40,676 nt of DNA from Treponema sp. (GTDB taxonomy: Bacteria; Spirochaetota; Spirochaetia; Treponematales; Treponemataceae), in NCBI GenBank assembly GCA_024687165.1, contig JAILEY010000002.1:1-40676 (forward strand), given 5' to 3'. Below the pieces are notes generated by a model. That model made no database searches, was not told where the DNA came from, and saw only the letters and a list, made by a program, of their open reading frames with translations. Shown piece by piece: positions 15,566 to 23,998 of the stretch; the first letter of the stretch is position 1; each line of letters opens with the position of its first letter. The translations under genes were made by a program, and so were the position numbers.

Positions 15566-17317
15566 ATGTTTGAGAGCACTAGTCCGGAAATTCAGGATAA
15601 TTATCAGCATCAGATTGAAATTAATCAGGCACTTACAGATGGAATTCATTCAGCCTATTATATCAATTTTGATGATGACAGTTTTATCATAGAAAAAGTT
15701 ACGGATGATGTCAGAAAAGAATTTAAAAAATTTATTGATAGCACAGAATGTTTATATTCCAAAACTGCAGATGTATATTGCAGTAAGTTTGTTCACAAAG
15801 ATGATTATGAGAGAATGTGTCTTGAATTGAACCGTGAAAATATTCTCTCAAGATTAAAAAAACAGCACAGCTTTTGCATTCAGTATAGAATAAAAAAAAA
15901 TCCTGTTTATGACGGATATTTTGAAATGCATTTTGTCGATATCAGCAGAAATGAAAATGAGCATAAGGCTTTTGTAACTGTAAGATGCATTGATGAGCAG
16001 AAGAAAATTGAAATCAAACAGCAGAAAGAACTTGAATTTTATGAGACTAAAGCAAAAGAAAGTCTTGATATAATTAATGAGTTAAGCGGATCCGGTTTCT
16101 GGTACATTGAATATGATATTGATGGAAACAGAACAAATATTTACCTCAGTGATAAGTTCCGCTATCTTCTTGGATATAAAAATGAAAAAGAATTTCCAAA
16201 TACTTTTGATGCAATTCTGGAAAGAATTTATCCTGATGACAGGGATATGATTTACAATAAGATTCATAGTCTGACGGATGGAAGAGAAGAGTTTAATGTT
16301 ATTGTCCGCATAATGAAAAAAGACGGAAGATACAGCTGGTATCAGAGTTCTGCAAAGGCTCTTAGATATTTGAACGGTAAGCCTCGTCTTGTAATCGGAA
16401 CATTTGTTGATATTTCAGAAAATAAAGAAAGAGAATTCTTGAATGCTCTTGTCGCTTCAATGTCTAAGATTTCATATTGTATTTATGTAATGGATTTGAA
16501 TAATAATTCTTACATTCGTGTTCGCCCGTATGAAACTCTTGAAAGAATGATTAAGAATGGAGCAAATCTTGAAGAGTCGATAAAAGTCTGGATGCAGCAT
16601 GTATGTCCTGAAACACGTTCGCTGCTTGAGGAATTCCTTGTTATTGAAAACATGAAGGAATTCTTTAAGGAAAAGGATAAAGTCTCTTTTGATTATAAGG
16701 GAATTCACGGATGGACACATTCATCTTTTATCGTTGTTGAACGTGATGAAAATGGAGTTGCGGCAAAAGTTCTCTGGATGTGTGAAGATATCTCAGATGA
16801 AATGAATAAAAGAATTCAGCATGAAAATGAATTGAATAAATATTTCCTTTTAAGTTATACGGATAAAATGACCGGCGTGTTTAATCGTGCTGCCTTTATG
16901 CGTGATATTGAAATGTATGAGGAGCTTGGTGCGGAAAATATTGCTGTAATTTATGCTGATATTAACGGCCTTAAATCAACGAATGATTTTTATGGACATG
17001 ATGCCGGCGACAAACTGATTATGAAATCTGTAAAAACTTTGAAAGATTGTTTCATGCGCAAAGAGGATAAAATTTATAGAACCGGCGGCGATGAATTTGT
17101 AATCCTTATGACAAATGTTACAAGTGAAGAATTTGATGAAGCCTATAATAATCTGAAAGACAAATTGAAAAAGAAGGAAATTCTCAGCGTTGGCGGAATC
17201 TGGGCTGAAAGTGAATCTGACATCGACCTGCTTACAAGAAAGGCTGAAAAATTCATGTACGAAAATAAAAATGAATATTATTTAAATCATCCGGAACTGG
17301 ACCGCAGAAAAAAATAG
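15566..17317 (+). CDS. PAS-GGDEF diguanylate cyclase
   Basis: A soluble 583-aa enzyme predicted to make cyclic di-GMP from GTP. I see no transmembrane segment. The N-terminal part holds PAS-like sensory modules: one diverged (about 20-155), a clear PAS_3 type (about 180-290: SDKFRYLLGYKNEKEFP ... RYSWYQSSAKALR ... GTFVDISENKERE), and a third diverged one (about 295-415) ending CEDISDE. The GGDEF domain (about 430-580) has YTDKMTGVFNRAAF, ADINGLKSTNDFYGHDAGD and an intact GGDEF at 507-511. The inhibitory I-site RKED lies five residues upstream, so product inhibition is likely. With the degenerate HD-GYP protein at 2.77 kb it gives this window two cyclic di-GMP-related genes. Confidence 0.93.
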   Translation: MFESTSPEIQDNYQHQIEINQALTDGIHSAYYINFDDDSFIIEKVTDDVRKEFKKFIDSTECLYSKTADVYCSKFVHKDDYERMCLELNRENILSRLKKQHSFCIQYRIKKNPVYDGYFEMHFVDISRNENEHKAFVTVRCIDEQKKIEIKQQKELEFYETKAKESLDIINELSGSGFWYIEYDIDGNRTNIYLSDKFRYLLGYKNEKEFPNTFDAILERIYPDDRDMIYNKIHSLTDGREEFNVIVRIMKKDGRYSWYQSSAKALRYLNGKPRLVIGTFVDISENKEREFLNALVASMSKISYCIYVMDLNNNSYIRVRPYETLERMIKNGANLEESIKVWMQHVCPETRSLLEEFLVIENMKEFFKEKDKVSFDYKGIHGWTHSSFIVVERDENGVAAKVLWMCEDISDEMNKRIQHENELNKYFLLSYTDKMTGVFNRAAFMRDIEMYEELGAENIAVIYADINGLKSTNDFYGHDAGDKLIMKSVKTLKDCFMRKEDKIYRTGGDEFVILMTNVTSEEFDEAYNNLKDKLKKKEILSVGGIWAESESDIDLLTRKAEKFMYENKNEYYLNHPELDRRKK

Positions 17318-17335
17318 GTGGCAAGGTGTGTAGTA

Positions 17336-17372
17336 TTTACGGAATTTTGAAATTTTCGTAAAATATCGCCCT
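17336..17372 (+). promoter_or_regulatory. Promoter of tex
   Basis: TTTACG (17336-17341), 17-nt spacer, TAAAAT (17359-17364), then 8 nt to the ATG at 17373. No Shine-Dalgarno is present, so the leader would be about 2 nt. Confidence 0.45.
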
Positions 17373-19751
17373 ATGGAATTCACACAAGAACAGATCGACG
17401 CATTGGTTGTAAATGAAGTCGAAATAATGAAAAAAATTGCAGAGGAACTTAATATTCGTGTTCCTCAGGTAAGTGCTGTTATCAGCCTGGTTCAGGAAGG
17501 ATGTACTATTCCTTTTATTTCCCGCTATCGTAAAGAAAAGCACGGCTCACTTGATGAAGTTCAGGTTAGAGACTGTGATCATCTTTTTACATCATATAAA
17601 AATCTGGAAGAGCGACGCCTTGAAATTGTAAAAGGAATTTTCGGTCAGAATAAACTCACAGATTCACTTTACAATGCCGTAATGAATGCAAAGACTTTGA
17701 GTGAGCTTGAAGATCTTTGGGCACCGTTCAAGAAAAAGAAGAAGACTCGCGGAATGGTTGCTGCAGAAAAAGGACTTGAACCTCTTGCAGATATTCTTCC
17801 GTCACTTTCAGATGATGAACTTCTTAAAGAAGCAGAAAAATACATCAAGACAGATAATGAGGATTCAGCTCTCAATGTTGAAACTGCTACAGATGCAATA
17901 AACGGCGCAAAGGATATTATTGCAGAAAGAATCAGTCAGGATCCTGCTAACCGCGAAACAATCCACGATCTGTACATGGCAGAAGGAACAATCGTTACAA
18001 AGGGAATTGTACCGGAAGGACAGGATGCGGAAACTGCAGAAAAAACTTCTACATACAAAATGTACTGGGATTACAGCGAGCCTCTCAATCAGGTTAAGCC
18101 TCACCGCATTCTTGCAATCAACCGCGCAGAAAAAGAAGGTGCTCTTGAAGTTAATCTTGAAGTTGAAGTTGATGATGCAGTAAAGGCAATTCAGAAAAAA
18201 TTTAAGATTTTGAATAAGGCACATGCAGAAGCAATTGAAGACGGTGTTGTTCGTTCTTTGAGCCCGGCAGTTCTTCGTGAAATCCGCAGCACAGAAACTG
18301 ATGAAGCAGATGATCACGCAATCGGACTTTTCAGTGAAAATCTTAAAAACCTTTTGATGACTCAGCCGATCAAGGGAAGCCGCGTACTTGGAATTGACCC
18401 TGGTATCCGTACTGGTACAAAATGTGCCGCTCTTGATGAAACAGGAAAATATCTTGGTTACTTCTTAATCAAGCAGGTTGCAGATCCTGAAGGAAGTTAT
18501 AAGGCAATCTGTGATGCAATCGATAAGTATGACATTCAGGTTGTTGCAGTTGGTAATGGAACAGGAAGTCAGGAAGTTCAGGCAATCGTAAGTAAAGTTG
18601 TCGGCGAAAATTATGCTGATGCAGGCGTCATGTTTACTGTTGTTGATGAAAGCGGTGCTTCTGTTTACTCAGCAAGTGATGTTGCTCGTGAAGAATATCC
18701 GGACCTTGATCTTACAGTTCGTGGTGCAATTTCCATGGGACACAGACTTCAGGATCCTCTCGCAGAATTTGTAAAAATCGATCCGAAGTCAATCGGTGTT
18801 GGTCTTTATCAGCATGATGTTAACCAGAAAAAACTCAGTGATACTCTTGATGAAGTTGTTGGTTCTGTTGTAAATCAGGTTGGCGTAAATTTGAATACAG
18901 CAAGTGCAAGTCTTCTTAAGTATGTTTCTGGAATTACAAAAACTACAGCAAAAAAGATTATTGCATATCGTGATGCAAATGGAAAAATTACAAGCCGTGA
19001 AGATTTGAAAAAAGTTCCTGGGCTTGGACCAAAAGCATTTGAGCAGTGTGCAGGATTCTTGAAAATTGCAGAAAGTGATGAACCTCTTGATAACACATGG
19101 GTTCATCCTGAAAATTATGCAGTTGCAAAAGAAATTCTTCCGTTCGTTCAGAAGGGTGAAAAGCTTACTGCAGATTTTAAAAAGTCACTTTGCGAAAAAT
19201 ACAACGTTGGTGAAACAACAATTTCAGATATTGCTGAAGAACTTGCAAAACCAAACCGCGACCCTCGTGATGATTATCCTGCACCAATTATGCAGAAGGG
19301 CGTTTTGAGTTTTGATGATCTTAAAGTAAACATGAAGGTTACTGGAAAGATTAAGAACGTTGTTGATTTCGGTGCATTTGTTGATATCGGTCTTCATGAA
19401 ACAGCTTTGATTCACATTTCTGAATTGAGTGATTCTTTTGTAAGCGATCCAATGGAAGTAATTAAAGTTGGTGACGTAAAAGAATTTACAATCATCGATC
19501 TTGATAAAGACAGAATGAGAATTTCTCTTTCACTTAAATCTGATGCAGCAGGAAGAACTTCCGGTGAAACTTCAGCAAAAACTTCAGCTTCTTCAACAGG
19601 CACAACAGGAAAGAAGAGGGTTGTTGTAGTAAAGAAAGGCGCTTCAGCTTCTGCATCAAAGCCTGCAGATCGTAAGCCAAGAGAAAGACAGAATTTTGGC
19701 AGCGATGATGGAATGTACTACAATCCGTTCGCTGCATTATTGAAAAAGTAA
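17373..19751 (+). CDS. tex: Tex family RNA-binding transcription accessory protein
   Basis: A cytoplasmic nucleic-acid-binding protein of 792 aa that acts with the transcription machinery. Domain order is typical of Tex: N-terminal helical region (VPQVSAVISLVQEGCTIPFI, SRYRKEKHGSLDEVQ), YqgF RNase-H-like core (RVLGIDPGIRTGTKCAAL), helix-hairpin-helix (KTTAKKIIAYRD and LKKVPGLGPKAFEQCAGFL) and an S1 RNA-binding domain (VNMKVTGKIKNVVDFGAFV to KDRMRISLSLK). After S1 there is a low-complexity tail of about 65 residues rich in Ser, Ala, Thr and Lys, ending YYNPFAALLKK, which is longer than in many homologues. The gene has no Shine-Dalgarno. Confidence 0.95.
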   Translation: MEFTQEQIDALVVNEVEIMKKIAEELNIRVPQVSAVISLVQEGCTIPFISRYRKEKHGSLDEVQVRDCDHLFTSYKNLEERRLEIVKGIFGQNKLTDSLYNAVMNAKTLSELEDLWAPFKKKKKTRGMVAAEKGLEPLADILPSLSDDELLKEAEKYIKTDNEDSALNVETATDAINGAKDIIAERISQDPANRETIHDLYMAEGTIVTKGIVPEGQDAETAEKTSTYKMYWDYSEPLNQVKPHRILAINRAEKEGALEVNLEVEVDDAVKAIQKKFKILNKAHAEAIEDGVVRSLSPAVLREIRSTETDEADDHAIGLFSENLKNLLMTQPIKGSRVLGIDPGIRTGTKCAALDETGKYLGYFLIKQVADPEGSYKAICDAIDKYDIQVVAVGNGTGSQEVQAIVSKVVGENYADAGVMFTVVDESGASVYSASDVAREEYPDLDLTVRGAISMGHRLQDPLAEFVKIDPKSIGVGLYQHDVNQKKLSDTLDEVVGSVVNQVGVNLNTASASLLKYVSGITKTTAKKIIAYRDANGKITSREDLKKVPGLGPKAFEQCAGFLKIAESDEPLDNTWVHPENYAVAKEILPFVQKGEKLTADFKKSLCEKYNVGETTISDIAEELAKPNRDPRDDYPAPIMQKGVLSFDDLKVNMKVTGKIKNVVDFGAFVDIGLHETALIHISELSDSFVSDPMEVIKVGDVKEFTIIDLDKDRMRISLSLKSDAAGRTSGETSAKTSASSTGTTGKKRVVVVKKGASASASKPADRKPRERQNFGSDDGMYYNPFAALLKK

Positions 19752-19773
19752 GTTTAAGAAAGCAATAAGTACA

Positions 19774-19789
19774 AATAACAATTGTTATT
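19774..19789. repeat. Perfect 16-bp palindrome, possible operator
   Basis: AATAACAATTGTTATT is a perfect dyad in the tex/19884 intergenic region. Its right end overlaps TTGAAG (19788-19793), a weak -35 candidate for the downstream outer-membrane gene. A repressor or activator site is possible; nothing else identifies the factor. Confidence 0.4.
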
Positions 19790-19818
19790 GAAGAAATAAA
19801 AAAATTATGTTTTTATAT

Positions 19819-19858
19819 ATCTGGATTAGTGATTTTTATTAATCCAGATTTTTTTTTA
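19819..19858 (+). terminator. Rho-independent terminator after tex
   Basis: ATCTGGATTA (19819-19828) pairs perfectly with TAATCCAGAT (19840-19849) around an 11-nt loop, followed by a T-run. Only 25 nt remain to the next ATG, so the hairpin could alternatively lie in that gene's leader and act as an attenuator. Confidence 0.8.
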
Positions 19859-19883
19859 TTACTTTTTATAGGAGAGAAGTAAA

Positions 19884-20489
19884 ATGAAAAAATTTTTTAT
19901 CGCTTTATTTGCTTTGGTTCTGACTGTAACAGCATGTCAGAAATCTTTCGCACAGAATGCAGATGCAATTGCGTCGCTGGAGTATTATCGTTTTCCGAAT
20001 GAAGTTGGTGACGATGATAGTGCAAAGTACAGACTTTCATTGAATGTCGGTATTGGTGGAAATTTCCTCTTTACAGACACATTTGGAATTCGTGCACAGT
20101 CAAGTCTTCATATTCCGGTTCTGAGCCTGCTTGCTAATTCAGTTAATGATGATGAAGAAACAGACACGGATTTCGGTTTTGGATGGTCTGTTGGAGTTGG
20201 ACCTGTATTTATAATTCCTGTTGGCAATGAATCAAAGTTTGAAATTTCAATTCAGCTGCAAAACTTCCTTGCTACAAATTATTACTACAACGGCGGATCT
20301 GATTCTTTTGCACTTGGCGGAGAAATTCTTTACAGAACAAATTTATCTGATGATTTAAAAGGATTTGCCATTGGAGTTGCATATTACAGAATCTTCAACG
20401 AATATTTTTTCAAACAGGAAGAAAGATATACAGGCTTCAATAAAGGCTTTATAATCCGTCCTGAAATCTGCATTAACCTGGGATTTTAA
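19884..20489 (+). CDS. Small outer-membrane-type protein or lipoprotein of unknown function
   Basis: A 201-aa exported protein. The signal peptide allows two readings: a lipobox VTAC (Cys18) or signal peptidase I cleavage after SFA (residue 23). The mature region alternates polar and aromatic residues in Gly-rich segments (SLNVGIGGNFLFTDTFGIRA, FGFGWSVGVGPVFIIPVG, ALGGEILYRT) and ends PEICINLGF, with a terminal Phe as in outer-membrane beta-barrels. An eight-stranded barrel is likely by pattern only. GGAGAGAAG lies upstream of the ATG. I do not recognise a named family. Confidence 0.75.
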   Translation: MKKFFIALFALVLTVTACQKSFAQNADAIASLEYYRFPNEVGDDDSAKYRLSLNVGIGGNFLFTDTFGIRAQSSLHIPVLSLLANSVNDDEETDTDFGFGWSVGVGPVFIIPVGNESKFEISIQLQNFLATNYYYNGGSDSFALGGEILYRTNLSDDLKGFAIGVAYYRIFNEYFFKQEERYTGFNKGFIIRPEICINLGF

Positions 20490-20507
20490 AAGTTAAACAT
20501 TGAAAAT

Positions 20508-21041
20508 TTATTTTGAATGTTTTTTGTTCCAGTCTTTTGTAGAAGGCAGGAATCTTCCGTAAGCAAAAAAGTGGTTCTTCCAGAAGCGTTCATCGATTCC
20601 TGCTAGAATCACTCCTGTTCTTGGTCCGTCGCTGACCGCAGAAATAAACACTCTTTTTCCTTCAAATTTTTTATTGCTTCCGTGGTATACGCCGCAGTAA
20701 ATTCCAACATGAGTTATTCTGTCTGATTTCATGTCGTTCTTAAAAAACATCAGGTCACCGGGCTCACGTTCTTTTGGAGAAATCTTTTTTACTTTGTTGT
20801 AGATTGCCTGTGCCTGTCGTGGAAGCTGAATCCCCAGTCCGTGGTTTGCAACGTAATCAACATAACCGCTGCAGTCAAATCCTTTTGGAGTCGTTCCACC
20901 GTAAACATATTTCACTCCCTGATATTTAAGTGCGAACGTAATGAACTTTTGTCTTTGTGCAGAAATTTTATCTGCGGAAAATGCAGGTGTTGAAAAGAGT
21001 GCGATAAAAATCAGAATTAAAAAAGGTTTGTATTTTTTCAT
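20508..21041 (-). CDS. NlpC/P60 peptidoglycan endopeptidase
   Basis: A 177-aa secreted cysteine peptidase with a signal peptide (cleavage near AFSA-D, residue 23). The NlpC/P60 domain covers nearly all the mature protein: KYVYGGTTPKGFDCSGYV with nucleophile Cys57, QLPRQAQAIY, EPGDLMFF, and ITHVGIYCG with His111. Such enzymes cleave D-Glu/diaminoacid bonds in cell-wall peptides. No SH3 or LysM targeting domain is attached. AGGAGC precedes the ATG. The upstream element resembles a sigma-28 promoter. Confidence 0.92.
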   Translation of the reverse strand: MKKYKPFLILIFIALFSTPAFSADKISAQRQKFITFALKYQGVKYVYGGTTPKGFDCSGYVDYVANHGLGIQLPRQAQAIYNKVKKISPKEREPGDLMFFKNDMKSDRITHVGIYCGVYHGSNKKFEGKRVFISAVSDGPRTGVILAGIDERFWKNHFFAYGRFLPSTKDWNKKHSK

Positions 21042-21073
21042 CTTGCGCTCCTGAATGTACTACTATAAACATA

Positions 21074-21100
21074 TTATCGGAAAAAAAGTTATTTTAGTTA
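21074..21100 (-). promoter_or_regulatory. Sigma-28-like promoter of the NlpC/P60 gene
   Basis: On the - strand TAACTAAA (21100-21093), 11-nt spacer, TCCGATAA (21081-21074). The -10 half matches GCCGATAA at 7 of 8 positions and the spacing equals that upstream of flaB; the -35 half is weaker. A sigma-70 reading with TATAGT further down is the alternative. Confidence 0.4.
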
Positions 21101-21116
21101 AAGACAGATCATTTTA

Positions 21117-21145
21117 TTGACACAATATGTAGTTAGTGTCAAAAT
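21117..21145 (+). promoter_or_regulatory. fabV promoter with embedded inverted repeat (candidate operator)
   Basis: TTGACAC (21117-21123) and GTGTCAA (21136-21142) form a perfect 7-bp inverted repeat separated by 12 nt. The left arm contains a consensus -35 (TTGACA); a weak -10 (CAAAAT, 21140-21145) overlaps the right arm. A dimeric repressor bound here would cover the promoter. It does not match the FapR or Rex consensus sites. Confidence 0.45.
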
Positions 21146-21185
21146 AAAAAAACATTATTTTGAAATAAAATTAAGGGGACAAAAA

Positions 21186-22403
21186 ATGGCTGTAATTAAA
21201 CCAATGATTCGTTCTAATATCTGTATCAACGCTCACCCTGCTGGATGTGCAAAAGAAACAGAAAATCAGATTGCTTATGTAAAATCACAGAAGGCAAAAC
21301 GTGGAACAAAAACTGCAAAGGAAGGCGGATATGCTCCAAAGACAGTTCTTGTTCTCGGATGCTCTACAGGATATGGTCTTGCTTCAAGAATTTCTGCTGC
21401 ATTTGAATATGGTGCAGATACAATCGGTGTTAGTTTTGAAAAAGAAGCAACACAGGTTAAAGGTGGAACTCCAGGCTGGTATAACAACAAGGCATTTGAT
21501 CGTGCAGCAGCTAAAGAAGGACTTAAGTCTGTAACTTTTAACGCAGATGCATTCAGTGATGAATGTCGTGCAACAGTTATTGAAGAAGTTAAAAAATGGG
21601 GAACAAAATTTGATCTCGTTGTTTATTCTTTGGCAAGTCCGGTTCGTACAGATCCTGATACAAAGGTTCTTTACAAATCAGTAATCAAACCTGTTGATAA
21701 AGTTTACGGTGGTCCAAGCCTTGATATGATGACAGGAAAAATTGGTCACATGGAAGCACAGCCTGCAGAAGGTGATGATATTCCTAACACAGTAAAAGTT
21801 ATGGGTGGTGAAGACTGGGAACGCTGGATCAAGCAGCTTTCAGAAGCAGGTGTTCTTGCTGAAGGATGCCGCACAGTTGCATATTCATATATCGGACCTT
21901 CACTTTCACATCCAATTTATCGCGACGGAACAATCGGTGCTGCAAAGAAGGATCTTGAAGCTCGTGCAAAGAAAATTGATGCAGCTCTCAAGGTAAATGG
22001 TGGTGCAGCTTATGTCAGTGTAAACAAAGCTCTTATCACACGCTCTTCTTCAGTTATCCCGATCATCTGCCAGTACATTGGTGTTCTTTTCAAGATTATG
22101 AAAGCTAAGGGAACACACGAAGGTTGTATCGAACAGATGGAACGTCTTTTTGCAGAACGTCTTTATACAGCAGACAAAAAAGTTGCTGTTGATGCAGAAG
22201 GCAGAATCCGTATGGATGACTGGGAAATGGATGCAGAAGTTCAGGCTGAAGTTGACAAGATCATGCCACAGGTTACAGAAGAAACTGTAAGCAAGTTTGT
22301 AGATCTTGATGCAATTCGTCACGACTTCCTCGCAATCAACGGTTTTGATATTGCCGGAATTGATTACGAAAAAGATGTAACAGATATGTCTTCAATCGAC
22401 TAA
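21186..22403 (+). CDS. fabV: Trans-2-enoyl-CoA / enoyl-ACP reductase (FabV/Ter family)
   Basis: A 405-aa NADH-dependent reductase that saturates the 2,3 double bond of enoyl thioesters, in fatty-acid synthesis or butyrate-type chain reduction. It closely resembles the Treponema Ter enzyme: VLVLGCSTGYGLASRISAAF (nucleotide-binding loop), GTPGWYNN, YSLASPVRTDPDT, KVMGGEDWERWIKQLS, and the catalytic Tyr-x8-Lys pair Y245/K254 in IYRDGTIGAAK. The start at 21186 has AAGGGGAC upstream and gives the family N-terminus (MAVIKPMIRSNICINAHP). An in-frame TTG at 21117 lies inside the promoter and is rejected. It is followed by a terminator. Confidence 0.95.
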   Translation: MAVIKPMIRSNICINAHPAGCAKETENQIAYVKSQKAKRGTKTAKEGGYAPKTVLVLGCSTGYGLASRISAAFEYGADTIGVSFEKEATQVKGGTPGWYNNKAFDRAAAKEGLKSVTFNADAFSDECRATVIEEVKKWGTKFDLVVYSLASPVRTDPDTKVLYKSVIKPVDKVYGGPSLDMMTGKIGHMEAQPAEGDDIPNTVKVMGGEDWERWIKQLSEAGVLAEGCRTVAYSYIGPSLSHPIYRDGTIGAAKKDLEARAKKIDAALKVNGGAAYVSVNKALITRSSSVIPIICQYIGVLFKIMKAKGTHEGCIEQMERLFAERLYTADKKVAVDAEGRIRMDDWEMDAEVQAEVDKIMPQVTEETVSKFVDLDAIRHDFLAINGFDIAGIDYEKDVTDMSSID

Positions 22404-22436
22404 AGATTTTCTGTAGTAATATAAAATGATGAAAGA

Positions 22437-22464
22437 CCGCTGTAAGAAATTGCAGCGGTTTTTT
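22437..22464 (+). terminator. Rho-independent terminator of fabV
   Basis: CCGCTG (22437-22442) pairs with CAGCGG (22453-22458), extendable by flanking pairs, followed by six T residues that run into the stop codon of the convergent gene. Confidence 0.88.
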
Positions 22465-23875
22465 ATTTTGCAGCGGGAATGTATAAAATTTGATTGAGCC
22501 TTAAAATTGCTTTTTCCTGAATGCCGTTTGTTTCACAGATGGCTTGAACTGTTACACCGTAGCGGCGCGAAATGCTCCATAGGGAATCTCCTGCGACAAC
22601 CTTGTATTTAAAAGGAAATTCAAGCGGCTTAAGTTTTGCAAATGCTTCTGCGGCACTTTCACCTTTTCCAAGCGGAAGTCTAAGCTGATATTTTTCTGCA
22701 GGCGGCGTAAATCCTTTTGTTAAAGCTGGGTTGAGTTTTTTCAGTTCTTTTTCTGTCATCCCAAGTTCACGTGAAATGTCTTTAATCAGATACGGCTTTT
22801 TAGTTTCGTAATAATCAAAATTTCCATCGCGGACATCAACCATCGTTTCATATTCTTCGTTGTGGTTTGTAATCGTTACGTTGTATTTTTCCGGATGAAT
22901 GCAGATGTCGCAGACGGCAATCAGCTGTGGAATATAGTCTGCAGTCTGTTTTGGAATGTAACCTTCTTTTGCAAGTGTCCAGAAATCTTTTTCATACTTT
23001 GCTTTTTTTATTGCTTTTGAAAGTTTACCGTTGCCGCAGTTATATCCCGCGAGTGCAAGAAACCAGTCATCAAAATAATTTTTGTTGTATTCAAGTTTTT
23101 TCAGTCCGGCATAAGTTGACTTCCACGGATCAAGGCGCTCATCAATATATTCACCAAGCTTCAAATTCGGCTTAACACTGTTTGCCATAAACTGCCACAA
23201 TCCAACAGCACCAGATTTGCTTTTTACAGAAGGATTATATGCGCTTTCAACAACCGGCAGATATTCAAGCTCAGGCGGAAGTTCAAGTTCACGCACCATT
23301 TTGCGCACATAAAGTCTGTATTCAAGGGAATTGTTGATTATTGAAGTAAGCCTTTCAAATCGTTTTTCTTTCAGATAAATCTCACGCCACGCAACAACTT
23401 CTTCCCGATCTGCAAACTGATCGACCCAGGTATAAAGCTCTTCGTCGTATCCGGATTCATGCACTGATTTTTTCTTATTCTTTTTGTCTTTCTTTTTTTT
23501 ATCTTCTTTTTTCTTTTCTGCTTTTGATTCTTTTTTTTCTTCCTTAATTTCTTTTTTGATTTCGCTCTCTTTTTTTTCTTTGAGTTCTTCTGTTTTATTT
23601 TCTATATTCTCTGCATTTGCTGTATTTTCTGTAGAATCTGATTTTAAATTTTCTGATTCAGTCTGGTTGGATTTTTCAGTTTTTTCTTCAGTTCCGATTT
23701 TTTCTTCGCTCTCATTTTTTTTATCAGCGGTTTCTGTCTTTTCAGTATTTTCAACTATAATTTCTGCGGCTTTATTTTCTATATTTTCTGCCTGAATTTT
23801 TTCATCAGTTTCCTGTGCAAGACAAGCGAATGTTGTAATCATTATTATTGTTGTAAGAATTCTGCACTTCATCAT
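22463..23875 (-). CDS. LysM-containing lytic transglycosylase (MltD-like)
   Basis: A 470-aa envelope enzyme. It has a signal peptide (about 1-20), then a very charged low-complexity linker (about 25-137, Glu/Lys-rich, ending in a Lys block). A soluble lytic transglycosylase domain (about 195-330) has the catalytic Glu210 in PVVESAYNP, GAVGLWQFM and ALAGYNCGNGKLSKAI. A C-terminal LysM (about 422-468) reads YKVVAGDSLWSISRRYGVTV. It cleaves glycan strands with 1,6-anhydro product formation. The linker may span the periplasm. Two tandem ATGs begin at 23875. TACATT (23887-23882) ends 6 nt before the first and there is no Shine-Dalgarno. Confidence 0.92.
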   Translation of the reverse strand: MMKCRILTTIIMITTFACLAQETDEKIQAENIENKAAEIIVENTEKTETADKKNESEEKIGTEEKTEKSNQTESENLKSDSTENTANAENIENKTEELKEKKESEIKKEIKEEKKESKAEKKKEDKKKKDKKNKKKSVHESGYDEELYTWVDQFADREEVVAWREIYLKEKRFERLTSIINNSLEYRLYVRKMVRELELPPELEYLPVVESAYNPSVKSKSGAVGLWQFMANSVKPNLKLGEYIDERLDPWKSTYAGLKKLEYNKNYFDDWFLALAGYNCGNGKLSKAIKKAKYEKDFWTLAKEGYIPKQTADYIPQLIAVCDICIHPEKYNVTITNHNEEYETMVDVRDGNFDYYETKKPYLIKDISRELGMTEKELKKLNPALTKGFTPPAEKYQLRLPLGKGESAAEAFAKLKPLEFPFKYKVVAGDSLWSISRRYGVTVQAICETNGIQEKAILRLNQILYIPAAK

Positions 23876-23891
23876 GTATTGAATGTATCAT
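23876..23891 (-). promoter_or_regulatory. Extended -10 abutting the transglycosylase start
   Basis: ATGATACATTC directly precedes the gene, with TACATT 6 nt from the ATG. The same block precedes the patatin gene. The -35 position (TTATAA, 23910-23905) matches poorly. Confidence 0.35.
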
Positions 23892-23964
23892 AAAATGGCA
23901 GTCATTATAAGAGGCTGATTTTTGATGACTCATTGACACTGTATACTCTCTGATTTAAACTTAT

Positions 23965-23998
23965 AGGACATGCTAATTTTTTGAGGTATAATTATTTT
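23965..23998 (+). promoter_or_regulatory. Promoter of the acyltransferase gene
   Basis: AGGACA (23965-23970), 16-nt spacer, consensus TATAAT (23987-23992), then 6 nt to the ATG at 23999. An in-frame TTG at 23981 would place the promoter inside the coding region, so the ATG is preferred. A second -35-like TTGACA occurs at 23934-23939. Confidence 0.55.

Noticed and set aside
21117-21185. TTG start adding 23 residues to FabV
   Set aside because: It coincides with the -35 box and inverted repeat; ATG 21186 has a good Shine-Dalgarno and the family N-terminus.
23484-23795. 103-aa Phe/Ser-rich + strand frame
   Set aside because: It is the mirror of the Glu/Lys-rich linker of the lytic transglycosylase; low-complexity antisense without start signals.
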